From: Streptomyces sp. NK08204
GTDB lineage: Bacteria > Actinomycetota > Actinomycetes > Streptomycetales > Streptomycetaceae
Length of the DNA stretch: 64,000 nucleotides
Direction: 5' to 3'
Assembly: GCF_020400585.1 (NCBI RefSeq)
Contig: NZ_JAINVF010000015.1
Span: forward strand, 62,001 to 126,000
Made by a program: the position numbers and the translations under genes. Shown here piece after piece: positions 33,501 to 41,192 of the stretch (its first letter is position 1; every line of letters starts with the position of its first letter). Below the pieces are notes generated by a model. The model made no database searches, was not told the DNA's origin, and saw nothing but the letters and a program-made list of their open reading frames with translations.

Positions 33501-33911
33501 GTCCAGGGGCACGGCGTGCGCCCAGAGACGGCCGTGGGGCCGGCCCTGCGCGCCGAGCGCGAGTACCCGCCCGTCCGGGGTCCAGCCGCGTACGGCAGTG
33601 CCCCGGCTGCCCCAGTGGGTGAGGCGGGTGGCGGGGCCGCCGTCGACCGGGGCGACATGTACCTCGGGCGCGCCGTCCCGGGTGGAGGTCCAGGCGAGCA
33701 AGGTTCCGTCGGGGGATATCCGGGGGTGGGTCACCGGTCTGTTGTCGGCGCTGACCCGCCAGGCCCGCCCGCCGTCGAGGGGCGCCAGCCAGACGTCGTC
33801 CTCGGCGACGAAGGTCACCAAGTCGCCGTGCAGGTGCGGGAATCGGAGATAGGCCGTGGAGGATGGGGAGGCCGGGGATGCCGCGGGTCCCGTCGAAGCG
33901 CCCTTAGTCAC
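30588..33911 (-). CDS. tricorn-like S41 family peptidase
   Basis: A 1107-residue protein with tricorn-protease architecture. An N-terminal six-bladed plus seven-bladed beta-propeller region (about 15-690) shows repeated WD/PD40-like strands (TLLAWTSTRDGAPEVH, AFSPDSTWLAWAHPG). It is followed by a PDZ domain (about 790-870) and the C-terminal S41 catalytic domain with NEFSGSDGDIVNAAIKALG (nucleophile Ser in GSDGD) and TRTWGGVIGIDSRYP. Tricorn trims proteasome products in archaea, and actinobacteria also have a proteasome. GTG 33911 (TKGASTGPAA) is preferred to the upstream ATG at 33992. No signal peptide, so cytoplasmic. Confidence 0.93.
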   Translation of the reverse strand: MTKGASTGPAASPASPSSTAYLRFPHLHGDLVTFVAEDDVWLAPLDGGRAWRVSADNRPVTHPRISPDGTLLAWTSTRDGAPEVHVAPVDGGPATRLTHWGSRGTAVRGWTPDGRVLALGAQGRPHGRLWAHAVPLDGGPPETLPYGPVGDVAFGPATVLQSATMGREAAHWKRYRGGTAGKLWIDPDGSGAFVRLQAELDGNIECPVWVGTGDLPLERGQERGRLAFLSDHEGTGALYSCLADGSDLRRHTPLNGFYARHATGDGSRVVYTCGGELWLLEDLESAEPRRLDVRLGGPRLDLRPAPVDAAHWFEAASPDHTARGSAVGVRGGVHWVTHRSGPARALAATPGVRARLPRTFRADGEEWVVWVTDAEGDDALEFAPATGTVPGATPRRIAAGQLGRVLELAMAPDGSRAAVAAHDGRLLLVERETGEVREVDRSDDGEVCGLAFSPDSTWLAWAHPGPRPLSQLRIAHTTDLSVTEATPPRFQDYAPAFTLDGKHLAFLSNRAFDPVYDEHVFDLAFVVGARPHLITLAATTPSPFGPQRHGRPFETPDKDETPDSEGTPATRIDLDGLADRIVPFPVEAGRYSGLRAAKDGVLWLHHPVHGVLGASRAHPEDPGPHTELERYDLAQRRLEHLASDIDHFEVSGDGKRVLLWTDGRLRVVPSDRRTGTDDDGDSSVTVDLARVRQTVDPAAEWRQMYDETGRIMRDHFWRADLGGVDWSAVLDRYRPLLHRLATHDDLVDLLWEVHGELGTSHAYVSPPGRYGGGPRQGLLGADISRHADGSWRIDRILPSETSDPDARSPLAAPGAAVRPGDTIVAVAGHPVDPVTGPAPLLVGTAGRPVELTVSPAGGGELRHTVVVPVADEGPLRYHAWVADRRAHVHAVSDGRLGYLHVPDMQALGWAQIHRDLRVEVAREGLVVDVRENRGGFTSQLVVEKLARRIIGWDMPRGMRPTSYPLDAPRGPVVAVANEFSGSDGDIVNAAIKALGIGPVVGTRTWGGVIGIDSRYPLVDGTLVTQPKYATWLEGYGWDVENHGVDPDVEVVQRPQDWAQGRDVQLDEAIRLALAALEAAPAKTPPALPGQGAGGAAGQATDDPHPND

Positions 33912-33957
33912 CTCGTCAGCGTACGCAGCGGCGGGTGGTTCGCGCCCCGGTTTCCGA

Positions 33958-34503
33958 TCACTTGCCCTGCGCGGGCCAGCAGGTCGGGTCACTCTTGCAC
34001 CACAGGGTCCGGGTGACGGTGACCGTCACGGTGGGCCGGGGTCCGCCGGGGGGCGGGTTGGTGTAGGACGGTTTGTACGACGGTCCGGGTCTGGCGTTGC
34101 AGTTGCCGAGCCCGCCCACGTGGAACACCTGCCTGCCGCCGACCCTGGCCGTCAGGGCGCCGCGCACGCACGCGCCGTCGACGGCCTTGGTCACCTTGCC
34201 GGTGACGGTGATCTTCCGCCCGTCGCGGGTACGGCCGTCGCAGTCGACGGAGACGACGGTGTGCTCGGTGGACGAGGGCGTCTTCCCGGGCGTGCTGCCG
34301 CCCCTGCCGGTGCAGCTGAGCCAACTGACGTCCACATGCCGCCGGTTCAGCTCCGCCTTCGCGGTCGTACTGGTGGTGTACGCGGCCGTCGCGGAGCTGA
34401 GTCCGCCCGGGTCGCACGCCACCAGCGCGCCCCCCGCGACCACCGCGAGCCCCGCCATGGCCGCCGCCCGCGCGGGCTTCGGCCTCCGCCAGTTGCGCCT
34501 CAT
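33958..34503 (-). CDS. putative lipoprotein of unknown function
   Basis: A 181-residue protein from ATG 34503 (MRRNWRRPKPARAAAM); ATG 34512 is an alternative. The twin-arginine-like/basic N-region is followed by a hydrophobic stretch and lipobox LVAC at about residues 27-30, after which the mature part is Ser/Thr-rich. Four further cysteines (SWLSCTG, SVDCDG, DGACVRG, LGNCNA) and a CKSDPTCW tail suggest disulphides outside the membrane. Its central repeat of CDG/CVRG strands resembles DUF-type actinobacterial lipoproteins, but I cannot name a family. It is 46 bp from the tricorn gene. Confidence 0.7.
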   Translation of the reverse strand: MRRNWRRPKPARAAAMAGLAVVAGGALVACDPGGLSSATAAYTTSTTAKAELNRRHVDVSWLSCTGRGGSTPGKTPSSTEHTVVSVDCDGRTRDGRKITVTGKVTKAVDGACVRGALTARVGGRQVFHVGGLGNCNARPGPSYKPSYTNPPPGGPRPTVTVTVTRTLWCKSDPTCWPAQGK

Positions 34504-34591
34504 GACCCCCATGAAGGGCAGCGTGCCACCGGCCTGCTCGCGGCGGTAGGTCACTTGCGGCCAGTCACACGTTCGGGAACCCCACCATCGG

Positions 34592-34891
34592 GTGAGGGCG
34601 GTCTCCTCTGGCGCGGTGCGCGGTGAACGCAGGCTCAGACGGCTGGTCGTCGGGGACGGGACCGGGTGCCGGTGGACCGTACGGCACCGGGCACGAGGCA
34701 CGGGGACCTGCCGGGAGATCCTCGCGCTGCACCGGGACGGGGCCGTCACCCCGATCGTGTTCCACGGGGTCGCCGCAGGAGCGTACACACACGCCGGGCC
34801 CGTCGCCGACGACCACGGCCACGCCGTCGACCTGCACGAACCGGGCGTGGTGCGGGCCTTCGCCGACGCCGTACGACGCCCTGGCTCTTGA
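34592..34891 (+). CDS. small hypothetical protein
   Basis: A reading frame of up to 99 codons ends with TGA at 34889-34891. It is included because its codons have almost exclusively G or C in third position over the last 60 residues (ILALHRDGAVTPIVFHG, PVADDHGHAVDLHEPGVVRA), as expected of a real gene here. The start is unclear: GTG 34592 or GTG 34616 have no ribosome site, and the true protein may be shorter (from about 34650). No family recognised. It lies between the lipoprotein (divergent) and the VOC protein (convergent). Confidence 0.45.
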   Translation: MRAVSSGAVRGERRLRRLVVGDGTGCRWTVRHRARGTGTCREILALHRDGAVTPIVFHGVAAGAYTHAGPVADDHGHAVDLHEPGVVRAFADAVRRPGS

Positions 34892-34935
34892 GGCCGGTGA
34901 GGGGGACGGATGGGCCCTGCTGCCCGGCGTCGCCG

Positions 34936-35328
34936 TCAGCCGCGCAGCAGCAGCCACTCCTGGAGTTCCACCAGGTTGCCCTCGGGGTCCTTGAGGTGGG
35001 CGACGCGCATGCGGTCGGTCATGGGGGCCGGGCCGTGGATGAGGGTCCCGCCCCGGGAGCCGATCGCGTCGCAGTAGGCGTCGAGGTCGTCCACGCGCAG
35101 CACCACCAGGGAGCGGTGGCCGGTGGCCGTGTCGCCCAGTTCGTCCAGCACCTCGGCCATCATCGAGCGGTCCTGCAGGGCTATTCCGGCGGAGCCCGCG
35201 TGCGGGCTGAACTTCTCGTACGGTCCCTCGGTCGCCCCGGACTGCGGCTTGAGGCCGAGGACGTCGGCGTAGAAGCGGTAGCAGGCGGCGAAGTCGGTGA
35301 CGAGGAGCCGGACTTGGGCGAGTTCCAT
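34936..35328 (-). CDS. VOC family (glyoxalase/bleomycin resistance-like) protein
   Basis: A 130-residue protein starting at ATG 35328 (MELAQVRLLVTDFAACYRFY). One beta-alpha-beta-beta-beta module (VRLLVTDFAACYRFYADVLG) pairs with a second (LVVLRVDDLDAYCDAIGSRG, AHLKDPEGNLVELQEWL with the metal-binding Glu). The vicinal oxygen chelate fold serves dioxygenases, lyases and drug-binding proteins, so a substrate cannot be given. GGGGGA lies near the start. It is 16 bp after rsmE on the same strand. Confidence 0.88.
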   Translation of the reverse strand: MELAQVRLLVTDFAACYRFYADVLGLKPQSGATEGPYEKFSPHAGSAGIALQDRSMMAEVLDELGDTATGHRSLVVLRVDDLDAYCDAIGSRGGTLIHGPAPMTDRMRVAHLKDPEGNLVELQEWLLLRG

Positions 35329-35344
35329 GGTGTTCCCCCAGGTG

Positions 35345-36094
35345 TCAGGACCAGCGGCCGGTACGGCCCAGCAGCAGGGCCGCCGCGGCGGTGCCGGCGG
35401 TGGACGTGCGCAACACGGTAGGACCGAGCACGCAGGTCCTCGCACCCGCCCCCTCGAACAGCGCCAACTCGTCCCGGGACACGCCGCCTTCGGGGCCGAC
35501 GACCAGCACGATCTCACCGTGGTCGGGGAGTTCGGCGGTGGCGAGCGGCGCACTGTCGTGCTCGAAGTCGGAGTGCAGCACGGCGGCGAAGTCGGCTTTG
35601 GCGAGAAGTGCGGCAACCTGCTTGGTCGTCGCTGCGTCCGCGACCTCCGGGAAGCGCACCCGGCGGGACTGCTTGCCGGCCTCGCGGGCGGTGGCCCGCC
35701 ACTTGCCGAGGGCCTTCAGACCGCGCTCGCCCTTCCACTGGGTGATGCAGCGGGCGGCCTGCCAGGGCACGATCGCGTCGACGCCGACCTCGGTCATCGT
35801 CTCCACGGCGAGTTCGCCGCGGTCGCCCTTGGGCAGGGCCTGTACGACCGTGATCCGGGGGGACGGCTCGGGTTCCTCCTCCACGGTGCCCATGTGGACG
35901 ATCAGCCGGTCCTTGCCCTCGGTGCCGGTCACGTCGCACACCGCGTAGCGCCCGGCGCCGTCGGTGAGGACGACCTCCTCGCCGGGCTGGAGCCGCTTCA
36001 CGGAGACCGCGTGCCGTCCCTCGGGGCCGTCCAGGACGTACTGTCCGCCGCCTCCGGCGCGGAAGTGCTCGACGACGAACACCGGCGCCGTCAT
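35345..36094 (-). CDS. rsmE: 16S rRNA (uracil1498-N3)-methyltransferase
   Basis: A 249-residue SPOUT-type methyltransferase. The C-terminal SAM-binding knot shows VLVVGPEGGVSRDELALFE and VLGPTVLRTSTAGTAAAALLL, the RsmE GPEGG and LGxxxLRxxTA motifs. GDRGELAVETMTEVGVDAIVPW is the conserved middle segment, and an N-terminal PUA-like domain precedes it. ATG 36094 overlaps the nitronate monooxygenase stop (ATGA), which fixes the start. It modifies U1498 of 16S rRNA. Confidence 0.95.
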   Translation of the reverse strand: MTAPVFVVEHFRAGGGGQYVLDGPEGRHAVSVKRLQPGEEVVLTDGAGRYAVCDVTGTEGKDRLIVHMGTVEEEPEPSPRITVVQALPKGDRGELAVETMTEVGVDAIVPWQAARCITQWKGERGLKALGKWRATAREAGKQSRRVRFPEVADAATTKQVAALLAKADFAAVLHSDFEHDSAPLATAELPDHGEIVLVVGPEGGVSRDELALFEGAGARTCVLGPTVLRTSTAGTAAAALLLGRTGRWS

Positions 36095-37164
36095 CGCCCG
36101 CCTCCGGCGGCCGGTGCCGTCCGGGCGGCGGTGAGTTCGCCGACCAGCACCTCCACCAGCTGCCCGGCGGGCAGATCCCGGGCCATGCGATGGCCCTGCC
36201 CGGCCCACAGCGCCATGCCCTGCGGGTCACCGGCCTTGGCGGCGGCCTTGCGCAGCGGTGCGGTCAGGTGGTGGATCTCGGGGTAGGCGGCGGGGGCGTA
36301 GCGGCCGTGCTCGCGCATGAACCGGTTGACCAGTGCGCGCGCCGGGCGGCCGGAGAATGCGCGGGTCGGCTCGGTGCGCGCGAACAGGGGGTTGGTGAGC
36401 GCCTGCTTGTGCAGGGGGCTCGCGCCGGACTCGGGGGTGGCGAGGAAGGCGGTGCCCAGCTGGGCCGCGCTCGCGCCCGCCGCGAGGACGGCGGCGATCT
36501 GGCTGCCGCGCATGATGCCGCCGGCGGCAATGACCGGGATGCTCACGGTCTCCCGGATCTGCGCGAGCAGCGACAGCAGGCCGAGGCCGGCGCAGTCGTT
36601 CTCGGGGACGTCCCGGTGGGTGCCCTGGTGGCCGCCGGCCTCGACGCCCTGTGCGATCACCGCGTCCGCACCGGCCCGCTCCACCGCGAGTGCCTCCTCG
36701 ACGTTGGTGGCGGTGACCAGGGTGAAGGTTCCGGCGCGGTGGAGGGAGTCGATGACGTCCCGGCTCGGGACGCCGAAGTGGAAGGAGACGACGGGCACCG
36801 GGTTGTCGAGGAGGACGGCGAGCTTGGCGTCGTAGCCGTCGTCCCGCCCGCTGTCGGGGTCGCCCAGCTCGGTCTCGTACCAGGCGGCCTCACCGGCCAG
36901 CTGGTGGGCGTAGACCTCGACGGCGCCCGATTCGGCGTAGTCGGGCTGGGGCATGAACACGTTCACGCCGAAGGGACGGCCCGTGAGGGCCCGCAGCTGC
37001 TTGATCTCCTGGTACATGCCGTCGGCGGTCTTGTACCCGGCGGCGAGGAACCCGAGACCACCGGCCTCGGAGACGGCGGCGGCGAGCTGCGGGACGGAGA
37101 CACCACCCGCCATGGGGGCCTGCACGATCGGGTGGGGGAAGAGATCGGTCAGCGCGGAGGACAT
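36091..37164 (-). CDS. nitronate monooxygenase
   Basis: A 357-residue FMN-dependent TIM-barrel enzyme of the NPD/2-nitropropane dioxygenase family. PIVQAPMAGGVSVPQLAAAV is the N-terminal signature, VSFHFGVPSRDVIDSLH and VIAQGVEAGGHQGTH contain the catalytic His region of class I nitronate monooxygenases, and IPVIAAGGIMRG with AQLGTAFLATPES binds the FMN phosphate. It oxidises alkyl nitronates such as propionate 3-nitronate. First gene of a coupled run with rsmE and the VOC gene. Confidence 0.9.
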   Translation of the reverse strand: MSSALTDLFPHPIVQAPMAGGVSVPQLAAAVSEAGGLGFLAAGYKTADGMYQEIKQLRALTGRPFGVNVFMPQPDYAESGAVEVYAHQLAGEAAWYETELGDPDSGRDDGYDAKLAVLLDNPVPVVSFHFGVPSRDVIDSLHRAGTFTLVTATNVEEALAVERAGADAVIAQGVEAGGHQGTHRDVPENDCAGLGLLSLLAQIRETVSIPVIAAGGIMRGSQIAAVLAAGASAAQLGTAFLATPESGASPLHKQALTNPLFARTEPTRAFSGRPARALVNRFMREHGRYAPAAYPEIHHLTAPLRKAAAKAGDPQGMALWAGQGHRMARDLPAGQLVEVLVGELTAARTAPAAGGGR

Positions 37165-37230
37165 GACCGCATGTTGTCACGTCCCTCGAACAAGTCCGAA
37201 TCGGGGTTTCTCCTGGCACAGGGCAACGGC

Positions 37231-37256
37231 GCACGGGGTGCAGAAGCACCCCGTGC
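37231..37256 (-). terminator. terminator of the hrcA-dnaJ2 operon
   Basis: A perfect 10-bp stem, GCACGGGGTG (37231-37240) and CACCCCGTGC (37247-37256), with a 6-nt loop, lies 20 bases past the dnaJ2 stop at 37277. Confidence 0.8.
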
Positions 37257-37276
37257 CCGTCCTGTGAACGCGCCAC

Positions 37277-38410
37277 TCAGCGCCCGTTGAAGGCGTCCTT
37301 CAGGCGGGAGAACAGTCCTTGCTGCCCCGGCTGGAACTGTCCCTGCGGCCGCTCCTCGCCGCGCAGCTTGGCCAGCTCGCGCAGCAGGCGTTCCTGCTCT
37401 GGGTCCAGCTTGGTCGGGGTCTGTACCTCGACGTGGACGACGAGGTCACCGCGCCCGCCGCCGCGCAGATGCGTGACACCGCGGTTGTGCAGCGGGATCG
37501 ACTGGCCGGACTGGGTGCCGGGCCGGATGTCGACCTCCTCCATGCCGTCCAGCGTCTCCAGCGGCACCTTCGTGCCGAGGGCCGCGGCCGTCATCGGGAT
37601 GGTGACCGTGCAGTGCAGGTCGTCGCCACGCCGCTGGAACACGGGGTGCGGCAGCTCGTGGATCTCCACGTACAGGTCGCCCGCGGGGCCGCCGCCCGGC
37701 CCGACCTCGCCCTCGCCGGCGAGCTGGATGCGGGTGCCGTTGTCGACACCGGCCGGGATCTTCACCGTGAGGGTGCGGCGGGAGCGGACCCGGCCGTCGC
37801 CGGCGCACTCCGGGCACGGGGTGGGCACGACCGTGCCGAAGCCCTGGCACTGGGGGCAGGGCCGCGAGGTCATGACCTGGCCCAGGAAGGACCGGGTGAC
37901 CTGGGAGACCTCACCGCGGCCCCGGCACATGTCACATGTCTGGGCGGAGGTGCCCGGCGCCGCGCCTTCACCGTTGCAGGTGTTGCAGACGACCGCCGTG
38001 TCGACCTGGATGTCCTTGGTGGTCCCGAAGGCCGCCTCGTCGAGCTCGACCTCGATCCGGATCATCGCGTCCTGTCCGCGCCGGGTGCGCGAGCGCGGGC
38101 CGCGCTGCGACGCCGTGCCGAAGAACGCGTCCATGATGTCGGAGAAGTTGCCGAAGCCGCCCGCGCCGAAGCCGCCCGCGCCGCCGCCCGACTGGGAGAG
38201 CGGGTCGCCGCCGAGGTCGTAGACCTGCTTCTTCTGCGGGTCCGACAGCACCTCGTAAGCGGCGTTGATCTCCTTGAACCGCTCCTGGGTCTTCGGATCG
38301 GGGTTGACGTCCGGGTGCAGCTCGCGTGCGAGCCTGCGGAACGCCTTCTTGATCTCATCCTGCGACGCGTCGCGGCGCACGCCGAGAACGGCGTAGTAGT
38401 CCGTGGCCAC
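37277..38410 (-). CDS. dnaJ2: chaperone DnaJ (DnaJ2)
   Basis: A 377-residue type I Hsp40. The J domain (1-70) has HPD in ARELHPDVNPDP. A Gly-rich stretch (about 72-95) is followed by the zinc-finger domain with four CxxCxGxG repeats (CNTCNGEGAAPG, CDMCRGRGEVS, CPQCQGFGTV, CPECAGDGRV). The C-terminal substrate-binding and dimerisation domain carries VEIHELPHPVFQRRGDDL. It starts at GTG 38410 immediately after the hrcA TAA, so the two are translationally linked; heat-shock regulation comes from the CIRCE operator. DnaJ1 would lie with dnaK elsewhere. Confidence 0.96.
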   Translation of the reverse strand: MATDYYAVLGVRRDASQDEIKKAFRRLARELHPDVNPDPKTQERFKEINAAYEVLSDPQKKQVYDLGGDPLSQSGGGAGGFGAGGFGNFSDIMDAFFGTASQRGPRSRTRRGQDAMIRIEVELDEAAFGTTKDIQVDTAVVCNTCNGEGAAPGTSAQTCDMCRGRGEVSQVTRSFLGQVMTSRPCPQCQGFGTVVPTPCPECAGDGRVRSRRTLTVKIPAGVDNGTRIQLAGEGEVGPGGGPAGDLYVEIHELPHPVFQRRGDDLHCTVTIPMTAAALGTKVPLETLDGMEEVDIRPGTQSGQSIPLHNRGVTHLRGGGRGDLVVHVEVQTPTKLDPEQERLLRELAKLRGEERPQGQFQPGQQGLFSRLKDAFNGR

Positions 38411-39427
38411 TTACGACTCCGCCAGGATCTGTCCGACGTACCGTGCCACTGCGCGTACCGCTCCCATCGTTCCCGGGTAGTCCATGCGGGTCGGTCCGAC
38501 CACGCCGAGCTTGGCGACTGCCTCGCCGCCCGAACCGTAGCCGACCGACACGACGGAGGTGGAGTTGAGTCCTTCGTGGGCGTTCTCGTGGCCGATGCGC
38601 ACGGTCACGCCTGGGTCCTTCGCCTCGCCGAGGAGCTTGAGGAGCACGACCTGCTCCTCGAGAGCCTCCAGGACGGGTCTGATCGTAAGGGGGAAGTCGT
38701 GCCCGAAGCGGGTGAGATTGGCGGTGCCGCCGATCATGAGCCGCTCCTCGTTCTCCTCGACGAGCGTCTCCAGCAGGGTGGAGAGCACCGTCGAGACCGT
38801 GCCTCGGTCCTCGGCCTCGAACGCCTCTGGCAGGTCCTCGACCAGCCGCGGCACGTCCGTGAAGCGGCGTCCGGCGACCCGGCTGTTCAGCCGCGCCCGC
38901 AGATCCGCCAGCGAGGACTCCCCGAACGGTGCCGGGCAGTCGACCATCCGCTGTTCGACACGGCCGGTGTCCGTGATCAGCACGAGCATCACCCGCGCGG
39001 GCGCGAGGGACAGCAGTTCCACGTGCCGCACGGTGGACCGGGTCAGCGACGGGTACTGCACGACGGCGACCTGCCGGGTGAGCTGCGCGAGCAGCCGCAC
39101 GGTCCGAGCCACCACGTCGTCGAGGTCGACGGCGCCGTCCAGGAAGTTCTGGATCGCCCGCCGCTCGGGCGCGGTCATCGGCTTGACGCCGGCCAGCTTG
39201 TCCACGAACAGCCGGTAGCCCTTGTCGGTGGGGATGCGCCCGGCACTGGTGTGCGGCTGCGCGATGTACCCCTCGTCCTCCAGGGCCGCCATGTCGTTGC
39301 GCACGGTCGCCGGGGAGACGCCGAGCTGGTGCCGCTCGGTGAGTGCCTTGGAGCCGACCGGCTCCTCGGTGCCCACGTAGTCCTGGACGATGGCGCGCAG
39401 CACCTGCAGCCTGCGTTCACTCAGCAT
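38411..39427 (-). CDS. hrcA: heat-inducible transcription repressor HrcA
   Basis: A 338-residue repressor of class I heat-shock genes. The N-terminal winged helix has MLSERRLQVLRAIVQDYVGT, GVSPATVRNDMAALEDEGYI and QPHTSAGRIPTDKGYR; the C-terminal GAF-like domain includes LFGHDFP-type segment (LTRFGHDFPLTIRPVL) and GVTVRIGHEN. ATG 39427 has GGAGG nine bases upstream. It controls its own operon by binding the CIRCE inverted repeat at 39475-39501. Confidence 0.96.
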   Translation of the reverse strand: MLSERRLQVLRAIVQDYVGTEEPVGSKALTERHQLGVSPATVRNDMAALEDEGYIAQPHTSAGRIPTDKGYRLFVDKLAGVKPMTAPERRAIQNFLDGAVDLDDVVARTVRLLAQLTRQVAVVQYPSLTRSTVRHVELLSLAPARVMLVLITDTGRVEQRMVDCPAPFGESSLADLRARLNSRVAGRRFTDVPRLVEDLPEAFEAEDRGTVSTVLSTLLETLVEENEERLMIGGTANLTRFGHDFPLTIRPVLEALEEQVVLLKLLGEAKDPGVTVRIGHENAHEGLNSTSVVSVGYGSGGEAVAKLGVVGPTRMDYPGTMGAVRAVARYVGQILAES

Positions 39428-39474
39428 TCGCGCGCACCTCCAGCACGTTGTCCCTCGGCCGTTCGGGTGGTCCG

Positions 39475-39520
39475 CTGGCACTCTTCGCACGCGAGTGCCA
39501 GCCTTCCCCGGCCCAGTGTA
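39475..39520 (-). promoter_or_regulatory. CIRCE operator and -10 box for hrcA-dnaJ2
   Basis: CTGGCACTC (39475-39483), nine bases, GAGTGCCAG (39493-39501) is a perfect CIRCE-type inverted repeat (consensus TTAGCACTC-N9-GAGTGCTAA with GC-shifted outer bases). A TACACT -10 hexamer lies at 39515-39520 on the minus strand, just upstream of the operator, so HrcA would sit on the transcription start. Confidence 0.9.
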
Positions 39521-39598
39521 CGGCTGCGGGGTACGCCCCGGGCAAGGCCGGTCCCCGCGCCACCGTGCCCGGTCCGTGTCCAGGATGGCCGTTGTCGC

Positions 39599-39604
39599 TA
39601 GCGT
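39599..39604 (+). promoter_or_regulatory. -10 box, leaderless start for the MBL-fold gene
   Basis: TAGCGT (TAnnnT) lies six bases before ATG 39611, and no ribosome site is present. The transcript would begin at or next to the A of the start codon. Confidence 0.5.
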
Positions 39605-39610
39605 CTCGGT

Positions 39611-40345
39611 ATGACGGTGACTTGGGAAGAGGTGGAGTGGGAGCGGCTCGCCGCGGGGGTCGGACGGTGCCGGCTGCCGGGCTGGGACTGCACCACGGGG
39701 CTGGTTCTCGGGGAGGGCACGGCGCTCGTGGTGGACGCCGGGTCGAGCCTGGCCGAGGGAGCGTGGGTGCGGGCGCACGCGCAGGCGCTCGCGGGGCACC
39801 GTGTGACTCATCTCGCTCTGACCCATCCGCACTTCGACCATGTCTTCGGCGCCGCCGCGTTCGCCGGGGCTGAGGTGTACGGGGCGGTGGGGCTGGACAC
39901 GGTGTTCGCGTTCGAGCGCGAGGGGCTGCGCCTGGACGCGATGCGCCACGGCCTGCCGGCGGCCGACGCCGACGAGGCGGTGGACGCACTCACCGCGCCC
40001 CGTCACCTGGTCTCGGGCGAGTGGACGCTGGACCTGGGCGGCGGGCGCCAGGTGCTGCTGGCCAACGTGGGTCCGGGCCATACGGCGTACGACCTGGTGG
40101 TCCTGGTTCCCGGTTCGGCTCCGGGCGACCCGGAGATCGTGTTCTGCGGCGACCTGGTGGAGGAGTCGGGCGAGCCCCAGGCGGGCCCGGACGCCGTCCC
40201 CTCGCGCTGGCCGGACGCGCTGGACCGCCTGCTGGCACTGGGCGGTGACGACGCTCTGTACGTGCCCGGCCACGGAGCGGTGGTGGACGCGGCTTTCGTA
40301 CGACGGCAACGCGACGAGCTGGCGGCGCGCTTCGGCGTGTCGTAG
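39611..40345 (+). CDS. MBL-fold metallohydrolase
   Basis: A 244-residue metallo-beta-lactamase-fold enzyme. HxHxDH is present as LTHPHFDHVFGA, preceded by TALVVDAGSS, the strand carrying an early Asp; VGPGHTAYDLVVLVP gives the third ligand His, FCGDLVEE the bridging Asp, and YVPGHGAVVD the final His. The arrangement fits glyoxalase-II/hydrolase-type members, not RNases. Substrate unknown. Divergent from hrcA. Confidence 0.88.
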   Translation: MTVTWEEVEWERLAAGVGRCRLPGWDCTTGLVLGEGTALVVDAGSSLAEGAWVRAHAQALAGHRVTHLALTHPHFDHVFGAAAFAGAEVYGAVGLDTVFAFEREGLRLDAMRHGLPAADADEAVDALTAPRHLVSGEWTLDLGGGRQVLLANVGPGHTAYDLVVLVPGSAPGDPEIVFCGDLVEESGEPQAGPDAVPSRWPDALDRLLALGGDDALYVPGHGAVVDAAFVRRQRDELAARFGVS

Positions 40346-40366
40346 GCCCCGCCCTCCGGCTTCTCC

Positions 40367-40372
40367 TATCGT
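40367..40372 (+). promoter_or_regulatory. -10 box, leaderless start for the DUF3097 gene
   Basis: TATCGT (TAnnnT) is followed by seven bases and ATG 40380. There is no ribosome site between the MBL stop at 40345 and the ATG, so a separate leaderless message is likely. Confidence 0.5.
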
Positions 40373-40379
40373 CATCCGA

Positions 40380-41192
40380 ATGCGCCAGTACTCCCCCGAC
40401 CTCACCCCGCCGTGGAAGAAGCAGCAGCCCGTGCCGGAGGTCCCGGCCGAGCCCGGCCTGGTGGTGGAGGAGCCCGGCACCGGGTTCTGCGGGGCGGTGA
40501 TCCGCTGCGAGGCGGGCACGGTGACCCTGGAGGACCGCTTCGGCACGTGCCGGGTGTTCCCGCTGGAGCCGCGGGGCTTCCTGCTGGAGGGCAGGGTGGT
40601 GACACTCGTACGGCCGCCCTCGGGTCCGCCGCGTCCCGCTCGTACGGCCTCCGGATCGGTCGCCGTGCCCGGCGCCCGCGCCCGCGTGGCCCGCGCCGGG
40701 CGCATCTACGTCGAGGGCCGGCACGACGCCGAACTGGTCGAGAAGGTGTGGGGCGACGACCTGCGCATCGAGGGCGTGGTCGTGGAGTACCTGGAGGGCG
40801 TGGACGACCTGCCGTCGGTCGTGGCCGACTTCGCGCCGGGCCCGGACGCCCGCCTGGGCGTCCTGGTGGACCACCTGGTCCCCGGCACGAAGGAGTGGCG
40901 CATCGCCCAGTCGGTTACCAGCGAACACGCGCTGGTGGTGGGCCACCCGTACATCGACATCTGGGAGGCGGTGAAGCCGGCCTCGCTGGGCATCCCGGGC
41001 TGGCCGCGGGTCCCCCACGGGCAGGACTGGAAGACGGGGGTGTGCCGGGCGCTGGGGTGGCCGTCGGAGAACACCGGGGCGGTGTGGCAGGCGATCCTGA
41101 AGCGGGTGGGGTCCTACAAGGACCTGGAGCCGGCGTTGCTGGGGCGGGTGGAGGAGCTGATCGACTTCGTCACGGGTAGCGGTGGGGTTTGA
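40380..41192 (+). CDS. DUF3097 family protein
   Basis: A 270-residue protein beginning MRQYSPDLTPPWKKQQPVPE at ATG 40380. The signature of DUF3097 is clear: RIYVEGRHDAELVEKVWGDDL is a Toprim-like strand (VEGxxDxE), VEYLEGVDDLPSVVADF and LGVLVDHLVPGTKEWRIA follow, with VVGHPYIDIWEAVKP and GIPGWPRVPHGQDWK near the end. The Toprim-like Glu/Asp set suggests nucleic-acid or nucleotide chemistry, but no activity is known to me. Its 3' end overlaps the convergent Uma2 gene by 23 bp. Confidence 0.88.
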   Translation: MRQYSPDLTPPWKKQQPVPEVPAEPGLVVEEPGTGFCGAVIRCEAGTVTLEDRFGTCRVFPLEPRGFLLEGRVVTLVRPPSGPPRPARTASGSVAVPGARARVARAGRIYVEGRHDAELVEKVWGDDLRIEGVVVEYLEGVDDLPSVVADFAPGPDARLGVLVDHLVPGTKEWRIAQSVTSEHALVVGHPYIDIWEAVKPASLGIPGWPRVPHGQDWKTGVCRALGWPSENTGAVWQAILKRVGSYKDLEPALLGRVEELIDFVTGSGGV

